Positions 27,998-36,308 of a DNA stretch of 64,000 bases are shown piece by piece (position 1 is the stretch's first letter; each line of letters starts with the position of its first letter). Location: assembly GCF_025995235.1 (NCBI RefSeq), contig NZ_BAPT01000049.1, positions 62,001 to 126,000 on the forward strand, written 5' to 3'. The notes under the pieces were generated by a model. The model was given only the letters and a program-made list of their open reading frames with translations. It had not been told where the DNA came from and searched no databases. This stretch comes from Ameyamaea chiangmaiensis (GTDB lineage: Bacteria > Pseudomonadota > Alphaproteobacteria > Acetobacterales > Acetobacteraceae). The position numbers were made by a program, and so were the translations under genes.

Positions 27998-28408
27998 ATG
28001 ACGGACTGTTCATCATCCACGGGTTGCGGTTCGACGCGCCCGCTTTCGAAACAGCAGGAACATATCTTGCGCGGCCACGGGACGGAGCGCCCGGGATCGA
28101 GTCCCCTTAACGATGAGAAGCGCGCGGGCGTCTATCACTGTGCCGGTTGCGGGCGTGCCCTGTTTGCGTCCGATACCAAGTATGAGAGCGGCAGCGGTTG
28201 GCCGTCCTTCTGGGATGCGCTGCCCGACGGCGTGGCCACGACGACCGATCGACGCCATGGCATGGTCCGGACCGAAGTCCACTGCGCGTCGTGCCAGGGC
28301 CATCTGGGCCATGTTTTCCCCGATGGCCCGCGCCCGACGGGGCTGCGATACTGCATGAACGGGCTGGCGCTGGATTTTCATCCGCGCGGGGATGCGTCAG
28401 CGTCATGA
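27998..28408 (+). CDS. msrB: Peptide-methionine (R)-S-oxide reductase
   Basis: The 136-residue enzyme reduces methionine-R-sulfoxide in proteins. Two zinc CxxC pairs are visible (Cys48/Cys51 in CAGC and Cys96/Cys99 in CASC), and the catalytic Cys119 lies in LRYCMNGLAL. YESGSGWPSFW and GHLGHVFPDGP are family signatures. CCGGAGG precedes the ATG at 27998. The N-terminal ~15 residues are rich in Cys and Ser and not typical, so a slightly later start is conceivable although no better codon is seen. Confidence 0.93.
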   Translation: MTDCSSSTGCGSTRPLSKQQEHILRGHGTERPGSSPLNDEKRAGVYHCAGCGRALFASDTKYESGSGWPSFWDALPDGVATTTDRRHGMVRTEVHCASCQGHLGHVFPDGPRPTGLRYCMNGLALDFHPRGDASAS

Positions 28409-28449
28409 TCAGGAGTGGCGCGGGGACGGGGCTTACGGTAGAGAGAGGC

Positions 28450-29097
28450 ATGTCTACTGTCCCGTCCTCCGCCCAGATCGTCGTGCTGGATCATCCTCTG
28501 GTCCAGCACAAGCTGACGCGCCTTCGTCAGGCGCAGACTTCCACCGCCGGCTTCCGCCGACTGACGCGCGAGCTCAGCCTTCTGATGTGCTACGAGGCGA
28601 CGCGCGATCTGGCGCTGGAGCCGGTGCGGATCGAGACGCCGCTCGAAGCGATGGAAGGCTGCCTGCTGTCGGGCAAGAAGCTGTGCTTTGTGTCCATTCT
28701 GCGCGCGGGGAACGGCATCCTCGATGGGATGCTCGATCTCGTTCCCTCGGCGCGGGTCGGGCATATCGGCCTGTTTCGTGATCACGACACGCTCGAAGCC
28801 ATCGAATATTACAAGAAGCTGCCCGACGATGTGGCCGAGCGCGATTGTATCCTCGTCGACCCGATGCTCGCCACTGGTCACAGCGCCGCCGCGGCCATCG
28901 CGCGCGTCAAGGACGCGGGCGTCCGGAACATCATCTTCGTGTGTCTGATCGCGGCTCCCGAAGGGATACGTCATCTGTCCGAGACGCACCCAGACGTGAA
29001 GATCGTCACCTGTGCGGTCGATCGCGGCCTTGATGATAACGGGTATATCCGGCCGGGCATCGGTGATGCCGGCGACCGTCTGTTCGGGACGAAATGA
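28450..29097 (+). CDS. upp: Uracil phosphoribosyltransferase
   Basis: The 215-residue enzyme makes UMP from uracil and PRPP. It starts MSTVPSSAQIVVLDHPLVQHKL and shows the family motifs ILRAGNGILDGML and the PRPP-binding loop DPMLATGHSAAAAI, with the uracil-binding YIRPGIGDAGDRLFGTK C-terminus. The frame is open further upstream through the msrB tail, but the ATG at 28450, preceded by GAGAGAGG, gives the correct family length. It is followed by a hairpin shared with ilvA. Confidence 0.95.
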   Translation: MSTVPSSAQIVVLDHPLVQHKLTRLRQAQTSTAGFRRLTRELSLLMCYEATRDLALEPVRIETPLEAMEGCLLSGKKLCFVSILRAGNGILDGMLDLVPSARVGHIGLFRDHDTLEAIEYYKKLPDDVAERDCILVDPMLATGHSAAAAIARVKDAGVRNIIFVCLIAAPEGIRHLSETHPDVKIVTCAVDRGLDDNGYIRPGIGDAGDRLFGTK

Positions 29098-29098
29098 C

Positions 29099-29127
29099 GA
29101 AAACGGGGGCGCGATGGACGCCCCCGT
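29099..29127. terminator. Bidirectional hairpin between upp and ilvA
   Basis: ACGGGGGCG (29103-29111) pairs with CGCCCCCGT (29119-29127) around a 7-base loop. On the minus strand the stem is followed by TTTTCG, giving a fair terminator for ilvA; on the plus strand there is no T-run. Confidence 0.6.
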
Positions 29128-29135
29128 GCGCCCTG

Positions 29136-30359
29136 TCAGAATTTGTCCAGCCGCAGGTCGGTGGCCGCGCGGCGGACGCTGTAGGTAGTGCGCAGCTCGG
29201 CCTCGATATCGGCGGCATGGGCGGCGTCGCGCGATTCGATCACCACCTCCAGAACGGCGGCCTGCACGGACGGCGCGGTGAACAGGCGTTGGTGCAGTAC
29301 TTCGATAATATTTCCACCCGCGCGGCCGATCTTGGTCGCGATGTCGGCCAGTACGCCGGGACGGTCGGGAATTTCGAGCAATAACCTCAGCAGACGGCCG
29401 TCGCGCAGCAACGAGCGCAGCAGTGTGTTGGCCAGGATGCGGCTGTCGATATTGCCGCCGGTCACCGGAATGGCGACGCGCTTGCCCGCAAACAGGTCCG
29501 GATTGCCGATCACGGCGGCCAGTGCCGACGCGCCTGCGCCCTCGCTGATCTGCTTGGCGCCCTCGGCCATGGCGGTGATGGCATCCTCCACCGACGTTTC
29601 CGAGACGACGAGCACCCGGTCCAGGGCGCCGCGTAATACCGCCAAGGGTTGCCGCCCGATCTGCATCACAGCGATACCCTCGGCGATCGTAGCCCCCCCC
29701 TGGGGCACGACCTCAGGTCCCGGAAATCCGGAAAGCGACGAAAACGCCTCGACCTGAACGCCGATGATTTCAACGTCGGGATACAGGGCGCGCGCGACCA
29801 CGGCGCAACCGGACAGCAATCCGCCGCCGCCGATCGGCATGACGAGGGCGTCGAGCGGCCCGGCGTCCTCGAACAGTTCGAGGGCGAACGTGCCCTGTCC
29901 GGCCATGACCGCCAGATCATCGTAGGGATGGACGAAAACACGGCCTTCGCGCTCGCACAGGTCGTTCGCGAAGGCGGTGGCCTCGGCGAAATTTTCCCCT
30001 TCCAGAACGACGCGAACGCCCCAGGCCGCCGTGCGCGTCACTTTGGCCGACGGCGTGAAGCGCGGCATGACGATCACCGCGTCGATCCCCAGTAGGCTGG
30101 CGTGACGGGCGACTCCCTGTGCGTGGTTACCGGCGGACACGGTAATCACGCCGCGCGCGCGTTCCTCGGGCGTCAGCAGGGCGAGCTTGTTAGCCGCGCC
30201 GCGTTCCTTGAACGATCCCACGGCCTGAAGATTGTCGAGCTTGAGAATAATCTCCGCACCCGTCATCCGTGACAGGGTGTGCGAAGGAAGGGTGGGCGTA
30301 CGGAGCACGCGCCCTTCGATCCGCGCGGCGGCGGCGCGGATGTCCTCAAGCGTCAGCAT
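29136..30359 (-). CDS. ilvA: Threonine ammonia-lyase (PLP) with ACT domain
   Basis: The 407-residue enzyme deaminates threonine to 2-oxobutanoate for isoleucine synthesis. The PLP lysine lies in GSFKERGAANKL, the phosphate-binding glycine loop is PIGGGGLLSG, and the C-terminal ~75 residues (LEIPDRPGVLADIATKIG) form an ACT domain. This is the shorter TdcB-like form with a single ACT domain, common in alphaproteobacteria, and differs from the ~510-residue enterobacterial IlvA. It is 66 bases downstream of greA on the same strand. Serine is a possible alternative substrate. Confidence 0.9.
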   Translation of the reverse strand: MLTLEDIRAAAARIEGRVLRTPTLPSHTLSRMTGAEIILKLDNLQAVGSFKERGAANKLALLTPEERARGVITVSAGNHAQGVARHASLLGIDAVIVMPRFTPSAKVTRTAAWGVRVVLEGENFAEATAFANDLCEREGRVFVHPYDDLAVMAGQGTFALELFEDAGPLDALVMPIGGGGLLSGCAVVARALYPDVEIIGVQVEAFSSLSGFPGPEVVPQGGATIAEGIAVMQIGRQPLAVLRGALDRVLVVSETSVEDAITAMAEGAKQISEGAGASALAAVIGNPDLFAGKRVAIPVTGGNIDSRILANTLLRSLLRDGRLLRLLLEIPDRPGVLADIATKIGRAGGNIIEVLHQRLFTAPSVQAAVLEVVIESRDAAHAADIEAELRTTYSVRRAATDLRLDKF

Positions 30360-30425
30360 GGAAACTCGTCAGGTCGGGAGCCGTGGCTCCGGGTGAAGGC
30401 TGGCGTTTACCGGCCGGGCAGGGGA

Positions 30426-30899
30426 TCAGCTGTAGAGAACCGACAGGATTTCGTAGCTGCGGTCGCCTCCGGGGGCCGGAACGGAGACGGAGTCGCCCAC
30501 GCTTTTGCCGATCAGCGACTTCGCCAGCGGCGAGGAGATCGACAGCAGGCCCTGCTTGATATCGGCTTCGTGCATGCCGACGATCTGGTAGGCGGATTCC
30601 TTGTCCGTCTCCTCATCGACCAGCTTGACCTTGGCGCCGAACTTGACCTGATCGCCCGACAGGGTCGACGGATCGATAACTTCGGCCGTGGAGACGATCT
30701 CCTCGAGTTCGAGAATACGCCCCTCGATGAAGGACTGGCGTTCGCGCGCGGCGTGGTATTCTGCGTTCTCGGACAGGTCGCCGTGGCTGCGCGCTTCGGC
30801 GATCGCGCGAATAACGGCCGGGCGGTCGGTGCCCTTGAGGCGCCGCAGCTCGTCCTCGAGGCGGGTGAGACCGTTGGCGGTCATCGGAATCTTCTGCAA
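30426..30899 (-). CDS. greA: Transcription elongation factor GreA
   Basis: The 157-residue protein has an N-terminal antiparallel coiled coil with the acidic tip sequence GDLSENAEYHAARE, and a C-terminal FKBP-like domain ending YEILSVLYS. GreA stimulates RNA cleavage in backtracked RNA polymerase. The TTG at 30899 gives the family N-terminus LQKIPMTANG and the usual length; an ATG five codons downstream (30884) is the alternative and has an AGAAG upstream. It follows carA-carB on the same strand, a grouping typical of alphaproteobacteria. Confidence 0.93.
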   Translation of the reverse strand: MQKIPMTANGLTRLEDELRRLKGTDRPAVIRAIAEARSHGDLSENAEYHAARERQSFIEGRILELEEIVSTAEVIDPSTLSGDQVKFGAKVKLVDEETDKESAYQIVGMHEADIKQGLLSISSPLAKSLIGKSVGDSVSVPAPGGDRSYEILSVLYS

Positions 30900-31015
30900 G
30901 GCAAGTCCCCGCAATGCGTGCGGCCGGGAGACAGGACTGCCCCCGGCGCGGTGTTGAAGGTGCACTATGAGACGACAGGCCGCCGCGCGGGCCGACCGCG
31001 CGGTTGTCTGTCGCC

Positions 31016-34000
31016 TCAGAACGATCCGCTAAAGTAGGATTGCAGCGGCGCAACTTCAAGCGCTCCGTCGCGCATTGCCGAAATCGCGTAGATCGCGGCA
31101 CGCGCGCCGGCGATGGTCGTGTAGTGCGGAATGCCCATCGTCAGCGCCGAGCGGCGGATGTCGAAGCTGTCGGCCACCGCCTGCGCGCCCTGCGCCGTGT
31201 TGATGACAAGCTGCACCTCGCCGGACCGGATGGCGTCCACGCAATGCGGACGACCTTCCAGAACCTTGTTCACCTGGCGGACCTCGACCCCGGCCTCGCG
31301 CAGTTTCGCGGCCGTCCCGCGTGTCGCCATGATCGAAAAGCCCATTTCCGCGAGGCGCCGTCCCAGCGCGCCGATCTGGCTCTTGTGCCCTTCGCGCACC
31401 GACAGGAACACGGTGCCGGAGGCCGGAAGCCTGACCCCCGCGCCCAGCTGCGATTTGGCGAACGCCCGCTCGAACGAGGCATCCAGTCCCATGACCTCGC
31501 CGGTCGAGCGCATCTCCGGGCCGAGGATCGTGTCCACGTCGGGGAAACGGTTGAAGGGGAACACCGCCTCCTTGACCGCCACGTGTGGCGCGATCGCCCC
31601 GCCATCGAGGCGGAAGCCGGACAGGGGCGCACCGGCCATCACCCGCGCCCCGATCTTGGCCACGGGCACGCCTGTCGCCTTGGCCACGAACGGCACGGTG
31701 CGCGAGGCACGCGGGTTGACCTCCAGCACGAAAATGTCCTGATCCTTGATCGCATACTGCACGTTCATCAGGCCGACGATGCCCAACTCCCGCGCCATTG
31801 CCGTCGTCTGGGCCTTGAGTTCGGTCACAATCGCGGGCGACAGGGTGTAGGGCGGGAGCGAGCACGCGCTGTCGCCGGAATGGATGCCGGCTTCCTCGAT
31901 ATGTTCCATCACGCCGGCGACGTAGACGTCGGTCCCGTCGGCGATGCAGTCGACATCCGCCTCGATCGCGTCCGACAGGTAGCGGTCGATCAGGACCGGC
32001 CCGGACGCGACGTCGACACCGGCCAGTTGCAGGGCCACGCGCATGTAGCGCTGCAGTGCCACGCGATCGTAGACGATCTCCATCGCGCGGCCGCCCAGCA
32101 CATAGGACGGGCGGATGACGACCGGATAGCCGATACGGTCGGCGATATCCTCGGCCTCGGCTGCCGTGCGGGCGATGCCGTTGGCGGGCTGGCGAAGGCC
32201 GAGGCCCTGCAGAAGCGCCTGAAAGCGTTCGCGGTCTTCGGCCCGGTCGATCGCGTCCGCTGGCGTGCCGAGCAGCGGAATACCGGCTTTTTCCAGTGCA
32301 TGGCTCAGTTTCAGCGGCGTCTGGCCGCCATACTGCACGATGCAGCCCTTCACCGGGCCACCCTGCTGTTCCTTGTGGATCAGCGCGATCACATCCTCCG
32401 CCGTCAACGGCTCGAAATACAGGCGATCGGAGGTGTCGTAGTCTGTCGAGACGGTTTCGGGGTTGCAGTTGACCATCACCGTCTCGAACCCGGCCTCGCG
32501 CAGGGCATAGGCGGCGTGGACACAGCAATAGTCGAACTCGATCCCTTGGCCGATCCGGTTCGGACCGCCGCCGAGGATGATGATCTTCTCGCGCTCGGTC
32601 GGGCGGCTTTCACACACGGGTTCGCCAAATCCGGCGCCGTAGGTCGAGTACATATACGGCGTGTCGGACGCGAACTCGCCCGCGCAGGTGTCGATGCGCT
32701 TGTAGACCGGCAGCACCCCAAGACGCGTGCGCAGACGGGCGATTTCGTCGGCCTGCGTGCCGGACAGGCGCGCCAGCTGGATGTCGGAGAATCCCATGCT
32801 CTTGAGGTGCCGCAGACCGCGCGCGTCGCATGGCAGGCCGTTCGTCTGCACGGACTGCTCGGCCGCCACGATGTCGGCCAACTGACGCAGGAACCACGGC
32901 TCGAAACGGCATGCCTCAGCGATGTCCTCGACGCTCAGGCCGCCACGCAGGGCCTGCGCGGCCATCAGGATACGCTCCGGACGGGGCTGCGACAGGGCGG
33001 CGCGGAAGGCGTCGGGGCCCCCGTCACCCGGGTTTTCCACCGGATCGAGGCCGTGCAGGCCGGTCTCCATCGAACGCAGGCCCTTCTGCAGGGCCTCGGC
33101 GAACGAGCCGCCGATCGACATGGCCTCGCCGACCGACTTCATCGAGGTCGAGAGCAGCGCCGGAGCGCCGGGGAACTTCTCGAACGTAAAGCGCGGGATT
33201 TTCACCACGACATAGTCGATGGTCGGCTCGAACGACGCGGGGGTCGTGCCCGTGATGTCGTTGGCCAGTTCATCAAGGGTGTAACCGACAGCGAGCTTGG
33301 CCGCGATCTTGGCAATCGGGAATCCGGTCGCCTTCGATGCCAGGGCCGAGGAACGCGACACGCGGGGGTTCATCTCGATCACCACCATGCGGCCGTCGAC
33401 CGGATTGACGCCGAACTGCACGTTCGAGCCGCCGGTCTCGACCCCGATCGCACGCAGGCACGCCAGCGAGGCGTCGCGCATGCGCTGGTATTCTTTGTCG
33501 GTCAGCGTCAGGGCAGGGGCGACGGTGATCGAATCGCCGGTATGGACGCCCATCGGATCAATGTTCTCGATGGAACATACGATGATGCAGTTGTCCGCCC
33601 GGTCGCGAACGACCTCCATCTCGTACTCTTTCCAGCCGAGCACGGACTCCTCGACCAGAACCTCGGTCGTGGGAGAGGCTTCGAGGCCGGACGAGACGAT
33701 CTGATCGAACTCTTCCCGATTATACGCGATGCCACCGCCCGAACCGCCCATGGTGAAGGACGGGCGGATGACGGCCGGCAGACCGACCTCGGCAAGCGCC
33801 GCACGGGCTTCGGCCAACGTGTGAGCGATCATGCTGCGCGGGCTTTCGATGCCGATCGCATCCATGGCTTCGCGGAATTTCTGCCGGTCTTCGGCGCGGT
33901 CGATCACTTCGGCGTTTGCACCGATCAGTTCGACACCCTGGGCCTTCAGAAAGCCGGAGGCGTCCAGTGCCATTGCCGTGTTCAGCGCGGTCTGGCCGCC

Positions 34001-34270
34001 CATCGTCGGCAGGATCGCGTCGGGCTTTTCCTTCAGAATGATCCGTTCGACGAACTCCGGCGTGATCGGCTCGACGTACGTCGCATCGGCCAGACCGGGG
34101 TCGGTCATGATTGTGGCGGGGTTCGAGTTGACTAGGATGACCCGGTAACCCTCTTCCCGGAGGGCCTTGCAGGCCTGGGCGCCGGAATAGTCGAATTCGC
34201 AGGCCTGACCGATCACGATCGGGCCGGCACCAATGATCAGGATGGAGCTGATGTCTGTCCGTTTGGGCAT
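31016..34270 (-). CDS. carB: Carbamoyl-phosphate synthase large subunit
   Basis: The 1084-residue subunit uses two ATP to make carbamoyl phosphate from bicarbonate and ammonia channelled from CarA. The duplicated ATP-grasp halves are plain: GAGPIVIGQACEFDYSG at the N-terminus and GGGPNRIGQGIEFDYCC near residue 565. VIRPSFTMGGSGGGI and VIRPSYVLGGRAMEI form the matching ATP-binding loops. An MGS-like allosteric domain closes the protein (SVREGHKSQIGALGRRL onward). Length is standard. It begins 18 bases after carA ends, so the pair is one operon. Confidence 0.97.
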   Translation of the reverse strand: MPKRTDISSILIIGAGPIVIGQACEFDYSGAQACKALREEGYRVILVNSNPATIMTDPGLADATYVEPITPEFVERIILKEKPDAILPTMGGQTALNTAMALDASGFLKAQGVELIGANAEVIDRAEDRQKFREAMDAIGIESPRSMIAHTLAEARAALAEVGLPAVIRPSFTMGGSGGGIAYNREEFDQIVSSGLEASPTTEVLVEESVLGWKEYEMEVVRDRADNCIIVCSIENIDPMGVHTGDSITVAPALTLTDKEYQRMRDASLACLRAIGVETGGSNVQFGVNPVDGRMVVIEMNPRVSRSSALASKATGFPIAKIAAKLAVGYTLDELANDITGTTPASFEPTIDYVVVKIPRFTFEKFPGAPALLSTSMKSVGEAMSIGGSFAEALQKGLRSMETGLHGLDPVENPGDGGPDAFRAALSQPRPERILMAAQALRGGLSVEDIAEACRFEPWFLRQLADIVAAEQSVQTNGLPCDARGLRHLKSMGFSDIQLARLSGTQADEIARLRTRLGVLPVYKRIDTCAGEFASDTPYMYSTYGAGFGEPVCESRPTEREKIIILGGGPNRIGQGIEFDYCCVHAAYALREAGFETVMVNCNPETVSTDYDTSDRLYFEPLTAEDVIALIHKEQQGGPVKGCIVQYGGQTPLKLSHALEKAGIPLLGTPADAIDRAEDRERFQALLQGLGLRQPANGIARTAAEAEDIADRIGYPVVIRPSYVLGGRAMEIVYDRVALQRYMRVALQLAGVDVASGPVLIDRYLSDAIEADVDCIADGTDVYVAGVMEHIEEAGIHSGDSACSLPPYTLSPAIVTELKAQTTAMARELGIVGLMNVQYAIKDQDIFVLEVNPRASRTVPFVAKATGVPVAKIGARVMAGAPLSGFRLDGGAIAPHVAVKEAVFPFNRFPDVDTILGPEMRSTGEVMGLDASFERAFAKSQLGAGVRLPASGTVFLSVREGHKSQIGALGRRLAEMGFSIMATRGTAAKLREAGVEVRQVNKVLEGRPHCVDAIRSGEVQLVINTAQGAQAVADSFDIRRSALTMGIPHYTTIAGARAAIYAISAMRDGALEVAPLQSYFSGSF

Positions 34271-34288
34271 GGGGCTGGCTTTCTGCGA

Positions 34289-35722
34289 TCAGGCGGAGGG
34301 AACAAGGCCGGAGACAGGCTGGCTGTCGCCTGCGTGCACACGGTCCATCAGGGCCACGAAGCGTTCGAACAGATGGAAACTGTCCGACGGGCCTGGGCTG
34401 GCTTCGGGATGGTATTGCACCGAAAAGGCGGGAAGGGTCTCGGACGCGATACCTTCGTTCGATCCGTCGAACAGCGAGGTATGGGTGACGCGCACGCCGT
34501 TGGGCAGGCTTGCCTCGTCGACAGCGAAACCATGGTTCTGGCTGGTGATTTCCACACGGCCCGTCGAGAGGTCCTTGACGGGCTGGTTGGCGCCGCGATG
34601 ACCGCGCGCGAGCTTGTAGGTCCGCGCACCCAGCGTCAGCGCCAGCAACTGATGCCCCAGGCAGATACCGAACACCGGCAGGCCGCGGTCCAGCAACGCC
34701 CGGATCGTCGGCACGGCATAGACGCCGGTTGCCGCCGGATCGCCGGGACCATTGGACAGGAAAATGCCTTCGGGGTCGTAGCCAAGGATCTCGTCCGCCG
34801 TCGCCGTCGCCGGCACCACCGTCACGTCGCAGCCCACGGCCGTCAGGCAGCGCAGGATGTTGTGCTTGGCGCCGTAATCGATCGCCACCACCCGGCGTCG
34901 CTTCATCGGACCGTCCTGACGTCCTTCCGGCCAGGTCCAGGTGCCTTCGCTCCACCCATAGGCCTTGTCGCAGGTCACCTCACGGGCGAGGTCCATGCCG
35001 TCCAGTCCGGCCCAGGCCCGTGCCTGGGCGGTGAGGGCGCCGATGTCGAAGCGGCCATCGGCGGGGAAGGCAAGCACGGCGCTCTGCGGACCACCGTCGC
35101 GGATGCGCAGGGTGAGCGCGCGCGTATCCACGCCGCTGATGCCCGGAATGGCACGGGCCTTCAGCCACGCATCCAGCGCCGCCGTCGCCCGCCAGTTGGC
35201 CGGCTGGGTCACGTCCTGCCGCACGACTAGGCCGCGCGCGGCAACCCCCCGGGCTTCATCGTCCAGCGAATTGGTGCCGACATTGCCGATATGGGGAAAG
35301 GTGAAGGTGATGATCTGACCTGCGAACGAGGGGTCGGTCAGCGTTTCCTGATAGCCGGTGAGGCCGGTCGAAAAGCAGATTTCCCCGACGTTCAGGCCGT
35401 CGCGGCCCGCGGCCGTGGTATGGGCGCCGAACCCGCGTCCCCACAGGACCGTGCCATCGGCGAGCACCAGAACGGCGGTGGCGCCTTCGGGAACGGTGTC
35501 AGGGGCGGGCTGGTTCATGCTCGCGGTCTCCGCTTGGGATGGGGCAGTGTGAAAGGCAGCCATATCGAGACCGGCTTCACGCATCAGGATGGGCCAGTGG
35601 CGGGTCGGGATCGCCCTGGTCTGGCGCCACTTGCGAATGGCTTCCAGACCGACGCCGGTCAGTTCGGCGACGCGGTCCAGGCCGCCGGCCTTCTCGATTA
35701 TGGTCTCGACTGTCTGCGACAT
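34289..35722 (-). CDS. carA: Carbamoyl-phosphate synthase small subunit with N-terminal HTH domain
   Basis: The 477-residue protein has two parts. Residues ~69-477 are a normal glutaminase subunit with FGICLGHQLLAL (catalytic Cys), NHGF and VQYHPEASPGPSD (His/Glu). Residues 1-56 form a small YdaS-like helix-turn-helix domain (GGLDRVAELTGVGLEAIRKW, then IPTRHWPILMREAG), similar to what has been called the carph-isopro domain. The start is the ATG at 35722, with CCGGAGG nine bases upstream; an internal ATG at 35518 could start a HTH-free form. The fusion may let CarA bind DNA; two palindromes lie just upstream. Confidence 0.93.
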   Translation of the reverse strand: MSQTVETIIEKAGGLDRVAELTGVGLEAIRKWRQTRAIPTRHWPILMREAGLDMAAFHTAPSQAETASMNQPAPDTVPEGATAVLVLADGTVLWGRGFGAHTTAAGRDGLNVGEICFSTGLTGYQETLTDPSFAGQIITFTFPHIGNVGTNSLDDEARGVAARGLVVRQDVTQPANWRATAALDAWLKARAIPGISGVDTRALTLRIRDGGPQSAVLAFPADGRFDIGALTAQARAWAGLDGMDLAREVTCDKAYGWSEGTWTWPEGRQDGPMKRRRVVAIDYGAKHNILRCLTAVGCDVTVVPATATADEILGYDPEGIFLSNGPGDPAATGVYAVPTIRALLDRGLPVFGICLGHQLLALTLGARTYKLARGHRGANQPVKDLSTGRVEITSQNHGFAVDEASLPNGVRVTHTSLFDGSNEGIASETLPAFSVQYHPEASPGPSDSFHLFERFVALMDRVHAGDSQPVSGLVPSA

Positions 35723-35768
35723 GGTGTATGCCTCCGGTTGCGCGCTATGTAGCAGTCCGAGGTAGGTG

Positions 35769-35824
35769 TGGGAAGAAATTTCCCAGCCCCTGTTGTGTCT
35801 TTGCGGTGGGAAAAATTTTCTCCC
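35769..35824. promoter_or_regulatory. Two related AT-centred palindromes between carA and yqeY
   Basis: TGGGAAGAAATTTCCCA (35769-35785) and TGGGAAAAATTTTCTCCC (35807-35824) are similar imperfect dyads whose starts are 38 bases apart. They occupy the 127 bp divergent promoter region of carA (minus) and yqeY-dnaG-rpoD (plus). This looks like a pair of repressor or activator sites; the binding protein is unknown. Confidence 0.5.
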
Positions 35825-35849
35825 TACCCGTCATTCCAAGGAGTTTCCG

Positions 35850-36305
35850 ATGTCCCTGCGTGCCCGTCTGATGGACGACCTCAAGACCGCGATGAAGGCT
35901 GGTGAGAGCGCGAAGGTCGCCACCATCCGTATGATCACGGCCAAGCTGAAGGACGCCGATATCGCCGCGCGCAGCAAGGGTGTGGACACCATCGGTGATG
36001 ACGAGGCCGTCGGCGTGCTGCGTGGCATGGTGAAGTCGCGCATCGAATCGGCCACTCTCTACCGTCAGGGCGATCGCCTCGAGCTTGCGGATAAGGAAGA
36101 GGCCGAGATCGCGCTGATCAAGACCTATCTGCCGCCTGAACTCGATGAGGCAGCGCTGGAGGCCGCCGTGGCGGAGGCGATCGCCCAGACAGAGGCTGTG
36201 TCGATGAAAGATATGGGCAAGGTCATGGGCGCCCTGAAGGTCCGGTTCGGCGCGACGCTCGACCTCGGCCGCGCCAATGGGCTGGTCAAGGCCCGCCTGT
36301 CCTGA
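35850..36305 (+). CDS. GatB/YqeY domain protein
   Basis: The 151-residue protein starts MSLRARLMDDLKTAMKAGES and matches the YqeY family, which resembles the C-terminal helical tail of GatB. It shows the typical IRMITAKLKDADIAAR, ETYLP-like IKTYLPPELDEAALEAAV and MGKVMGALKVRF elements. CAAGGAG precedes the ATG. A role in tRNA-dependent amidation or a tRNA-related process is assumed for the family but not shown. It ends three bases before dnaG, so it is co-transcribed with dnaG and probably rpoD. Confidence 0.9.
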   Translation: MSLRARLMDDLKTAMKAGESAKVATIRMITAKLKDADIAARSKGVDTIGDDEAVGVLRGMVKSRIESATLYRQGDRLELADKEEAEIALIKTYLPPELDEAALEAAVAEAIAQTEAVSMKDMGKVMGALKVRFGATLDLGRANGLVKARLS

Positions 36306-36308
36306 CCC

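Noticed and set aside
31004..34135. Long plus-strand open frame (over 1000 codons)
   Set aside because: It is exactly antisense to carB, whose two ATP-grasp halves are unmistakable; the frame is a product of high GC codon bias.
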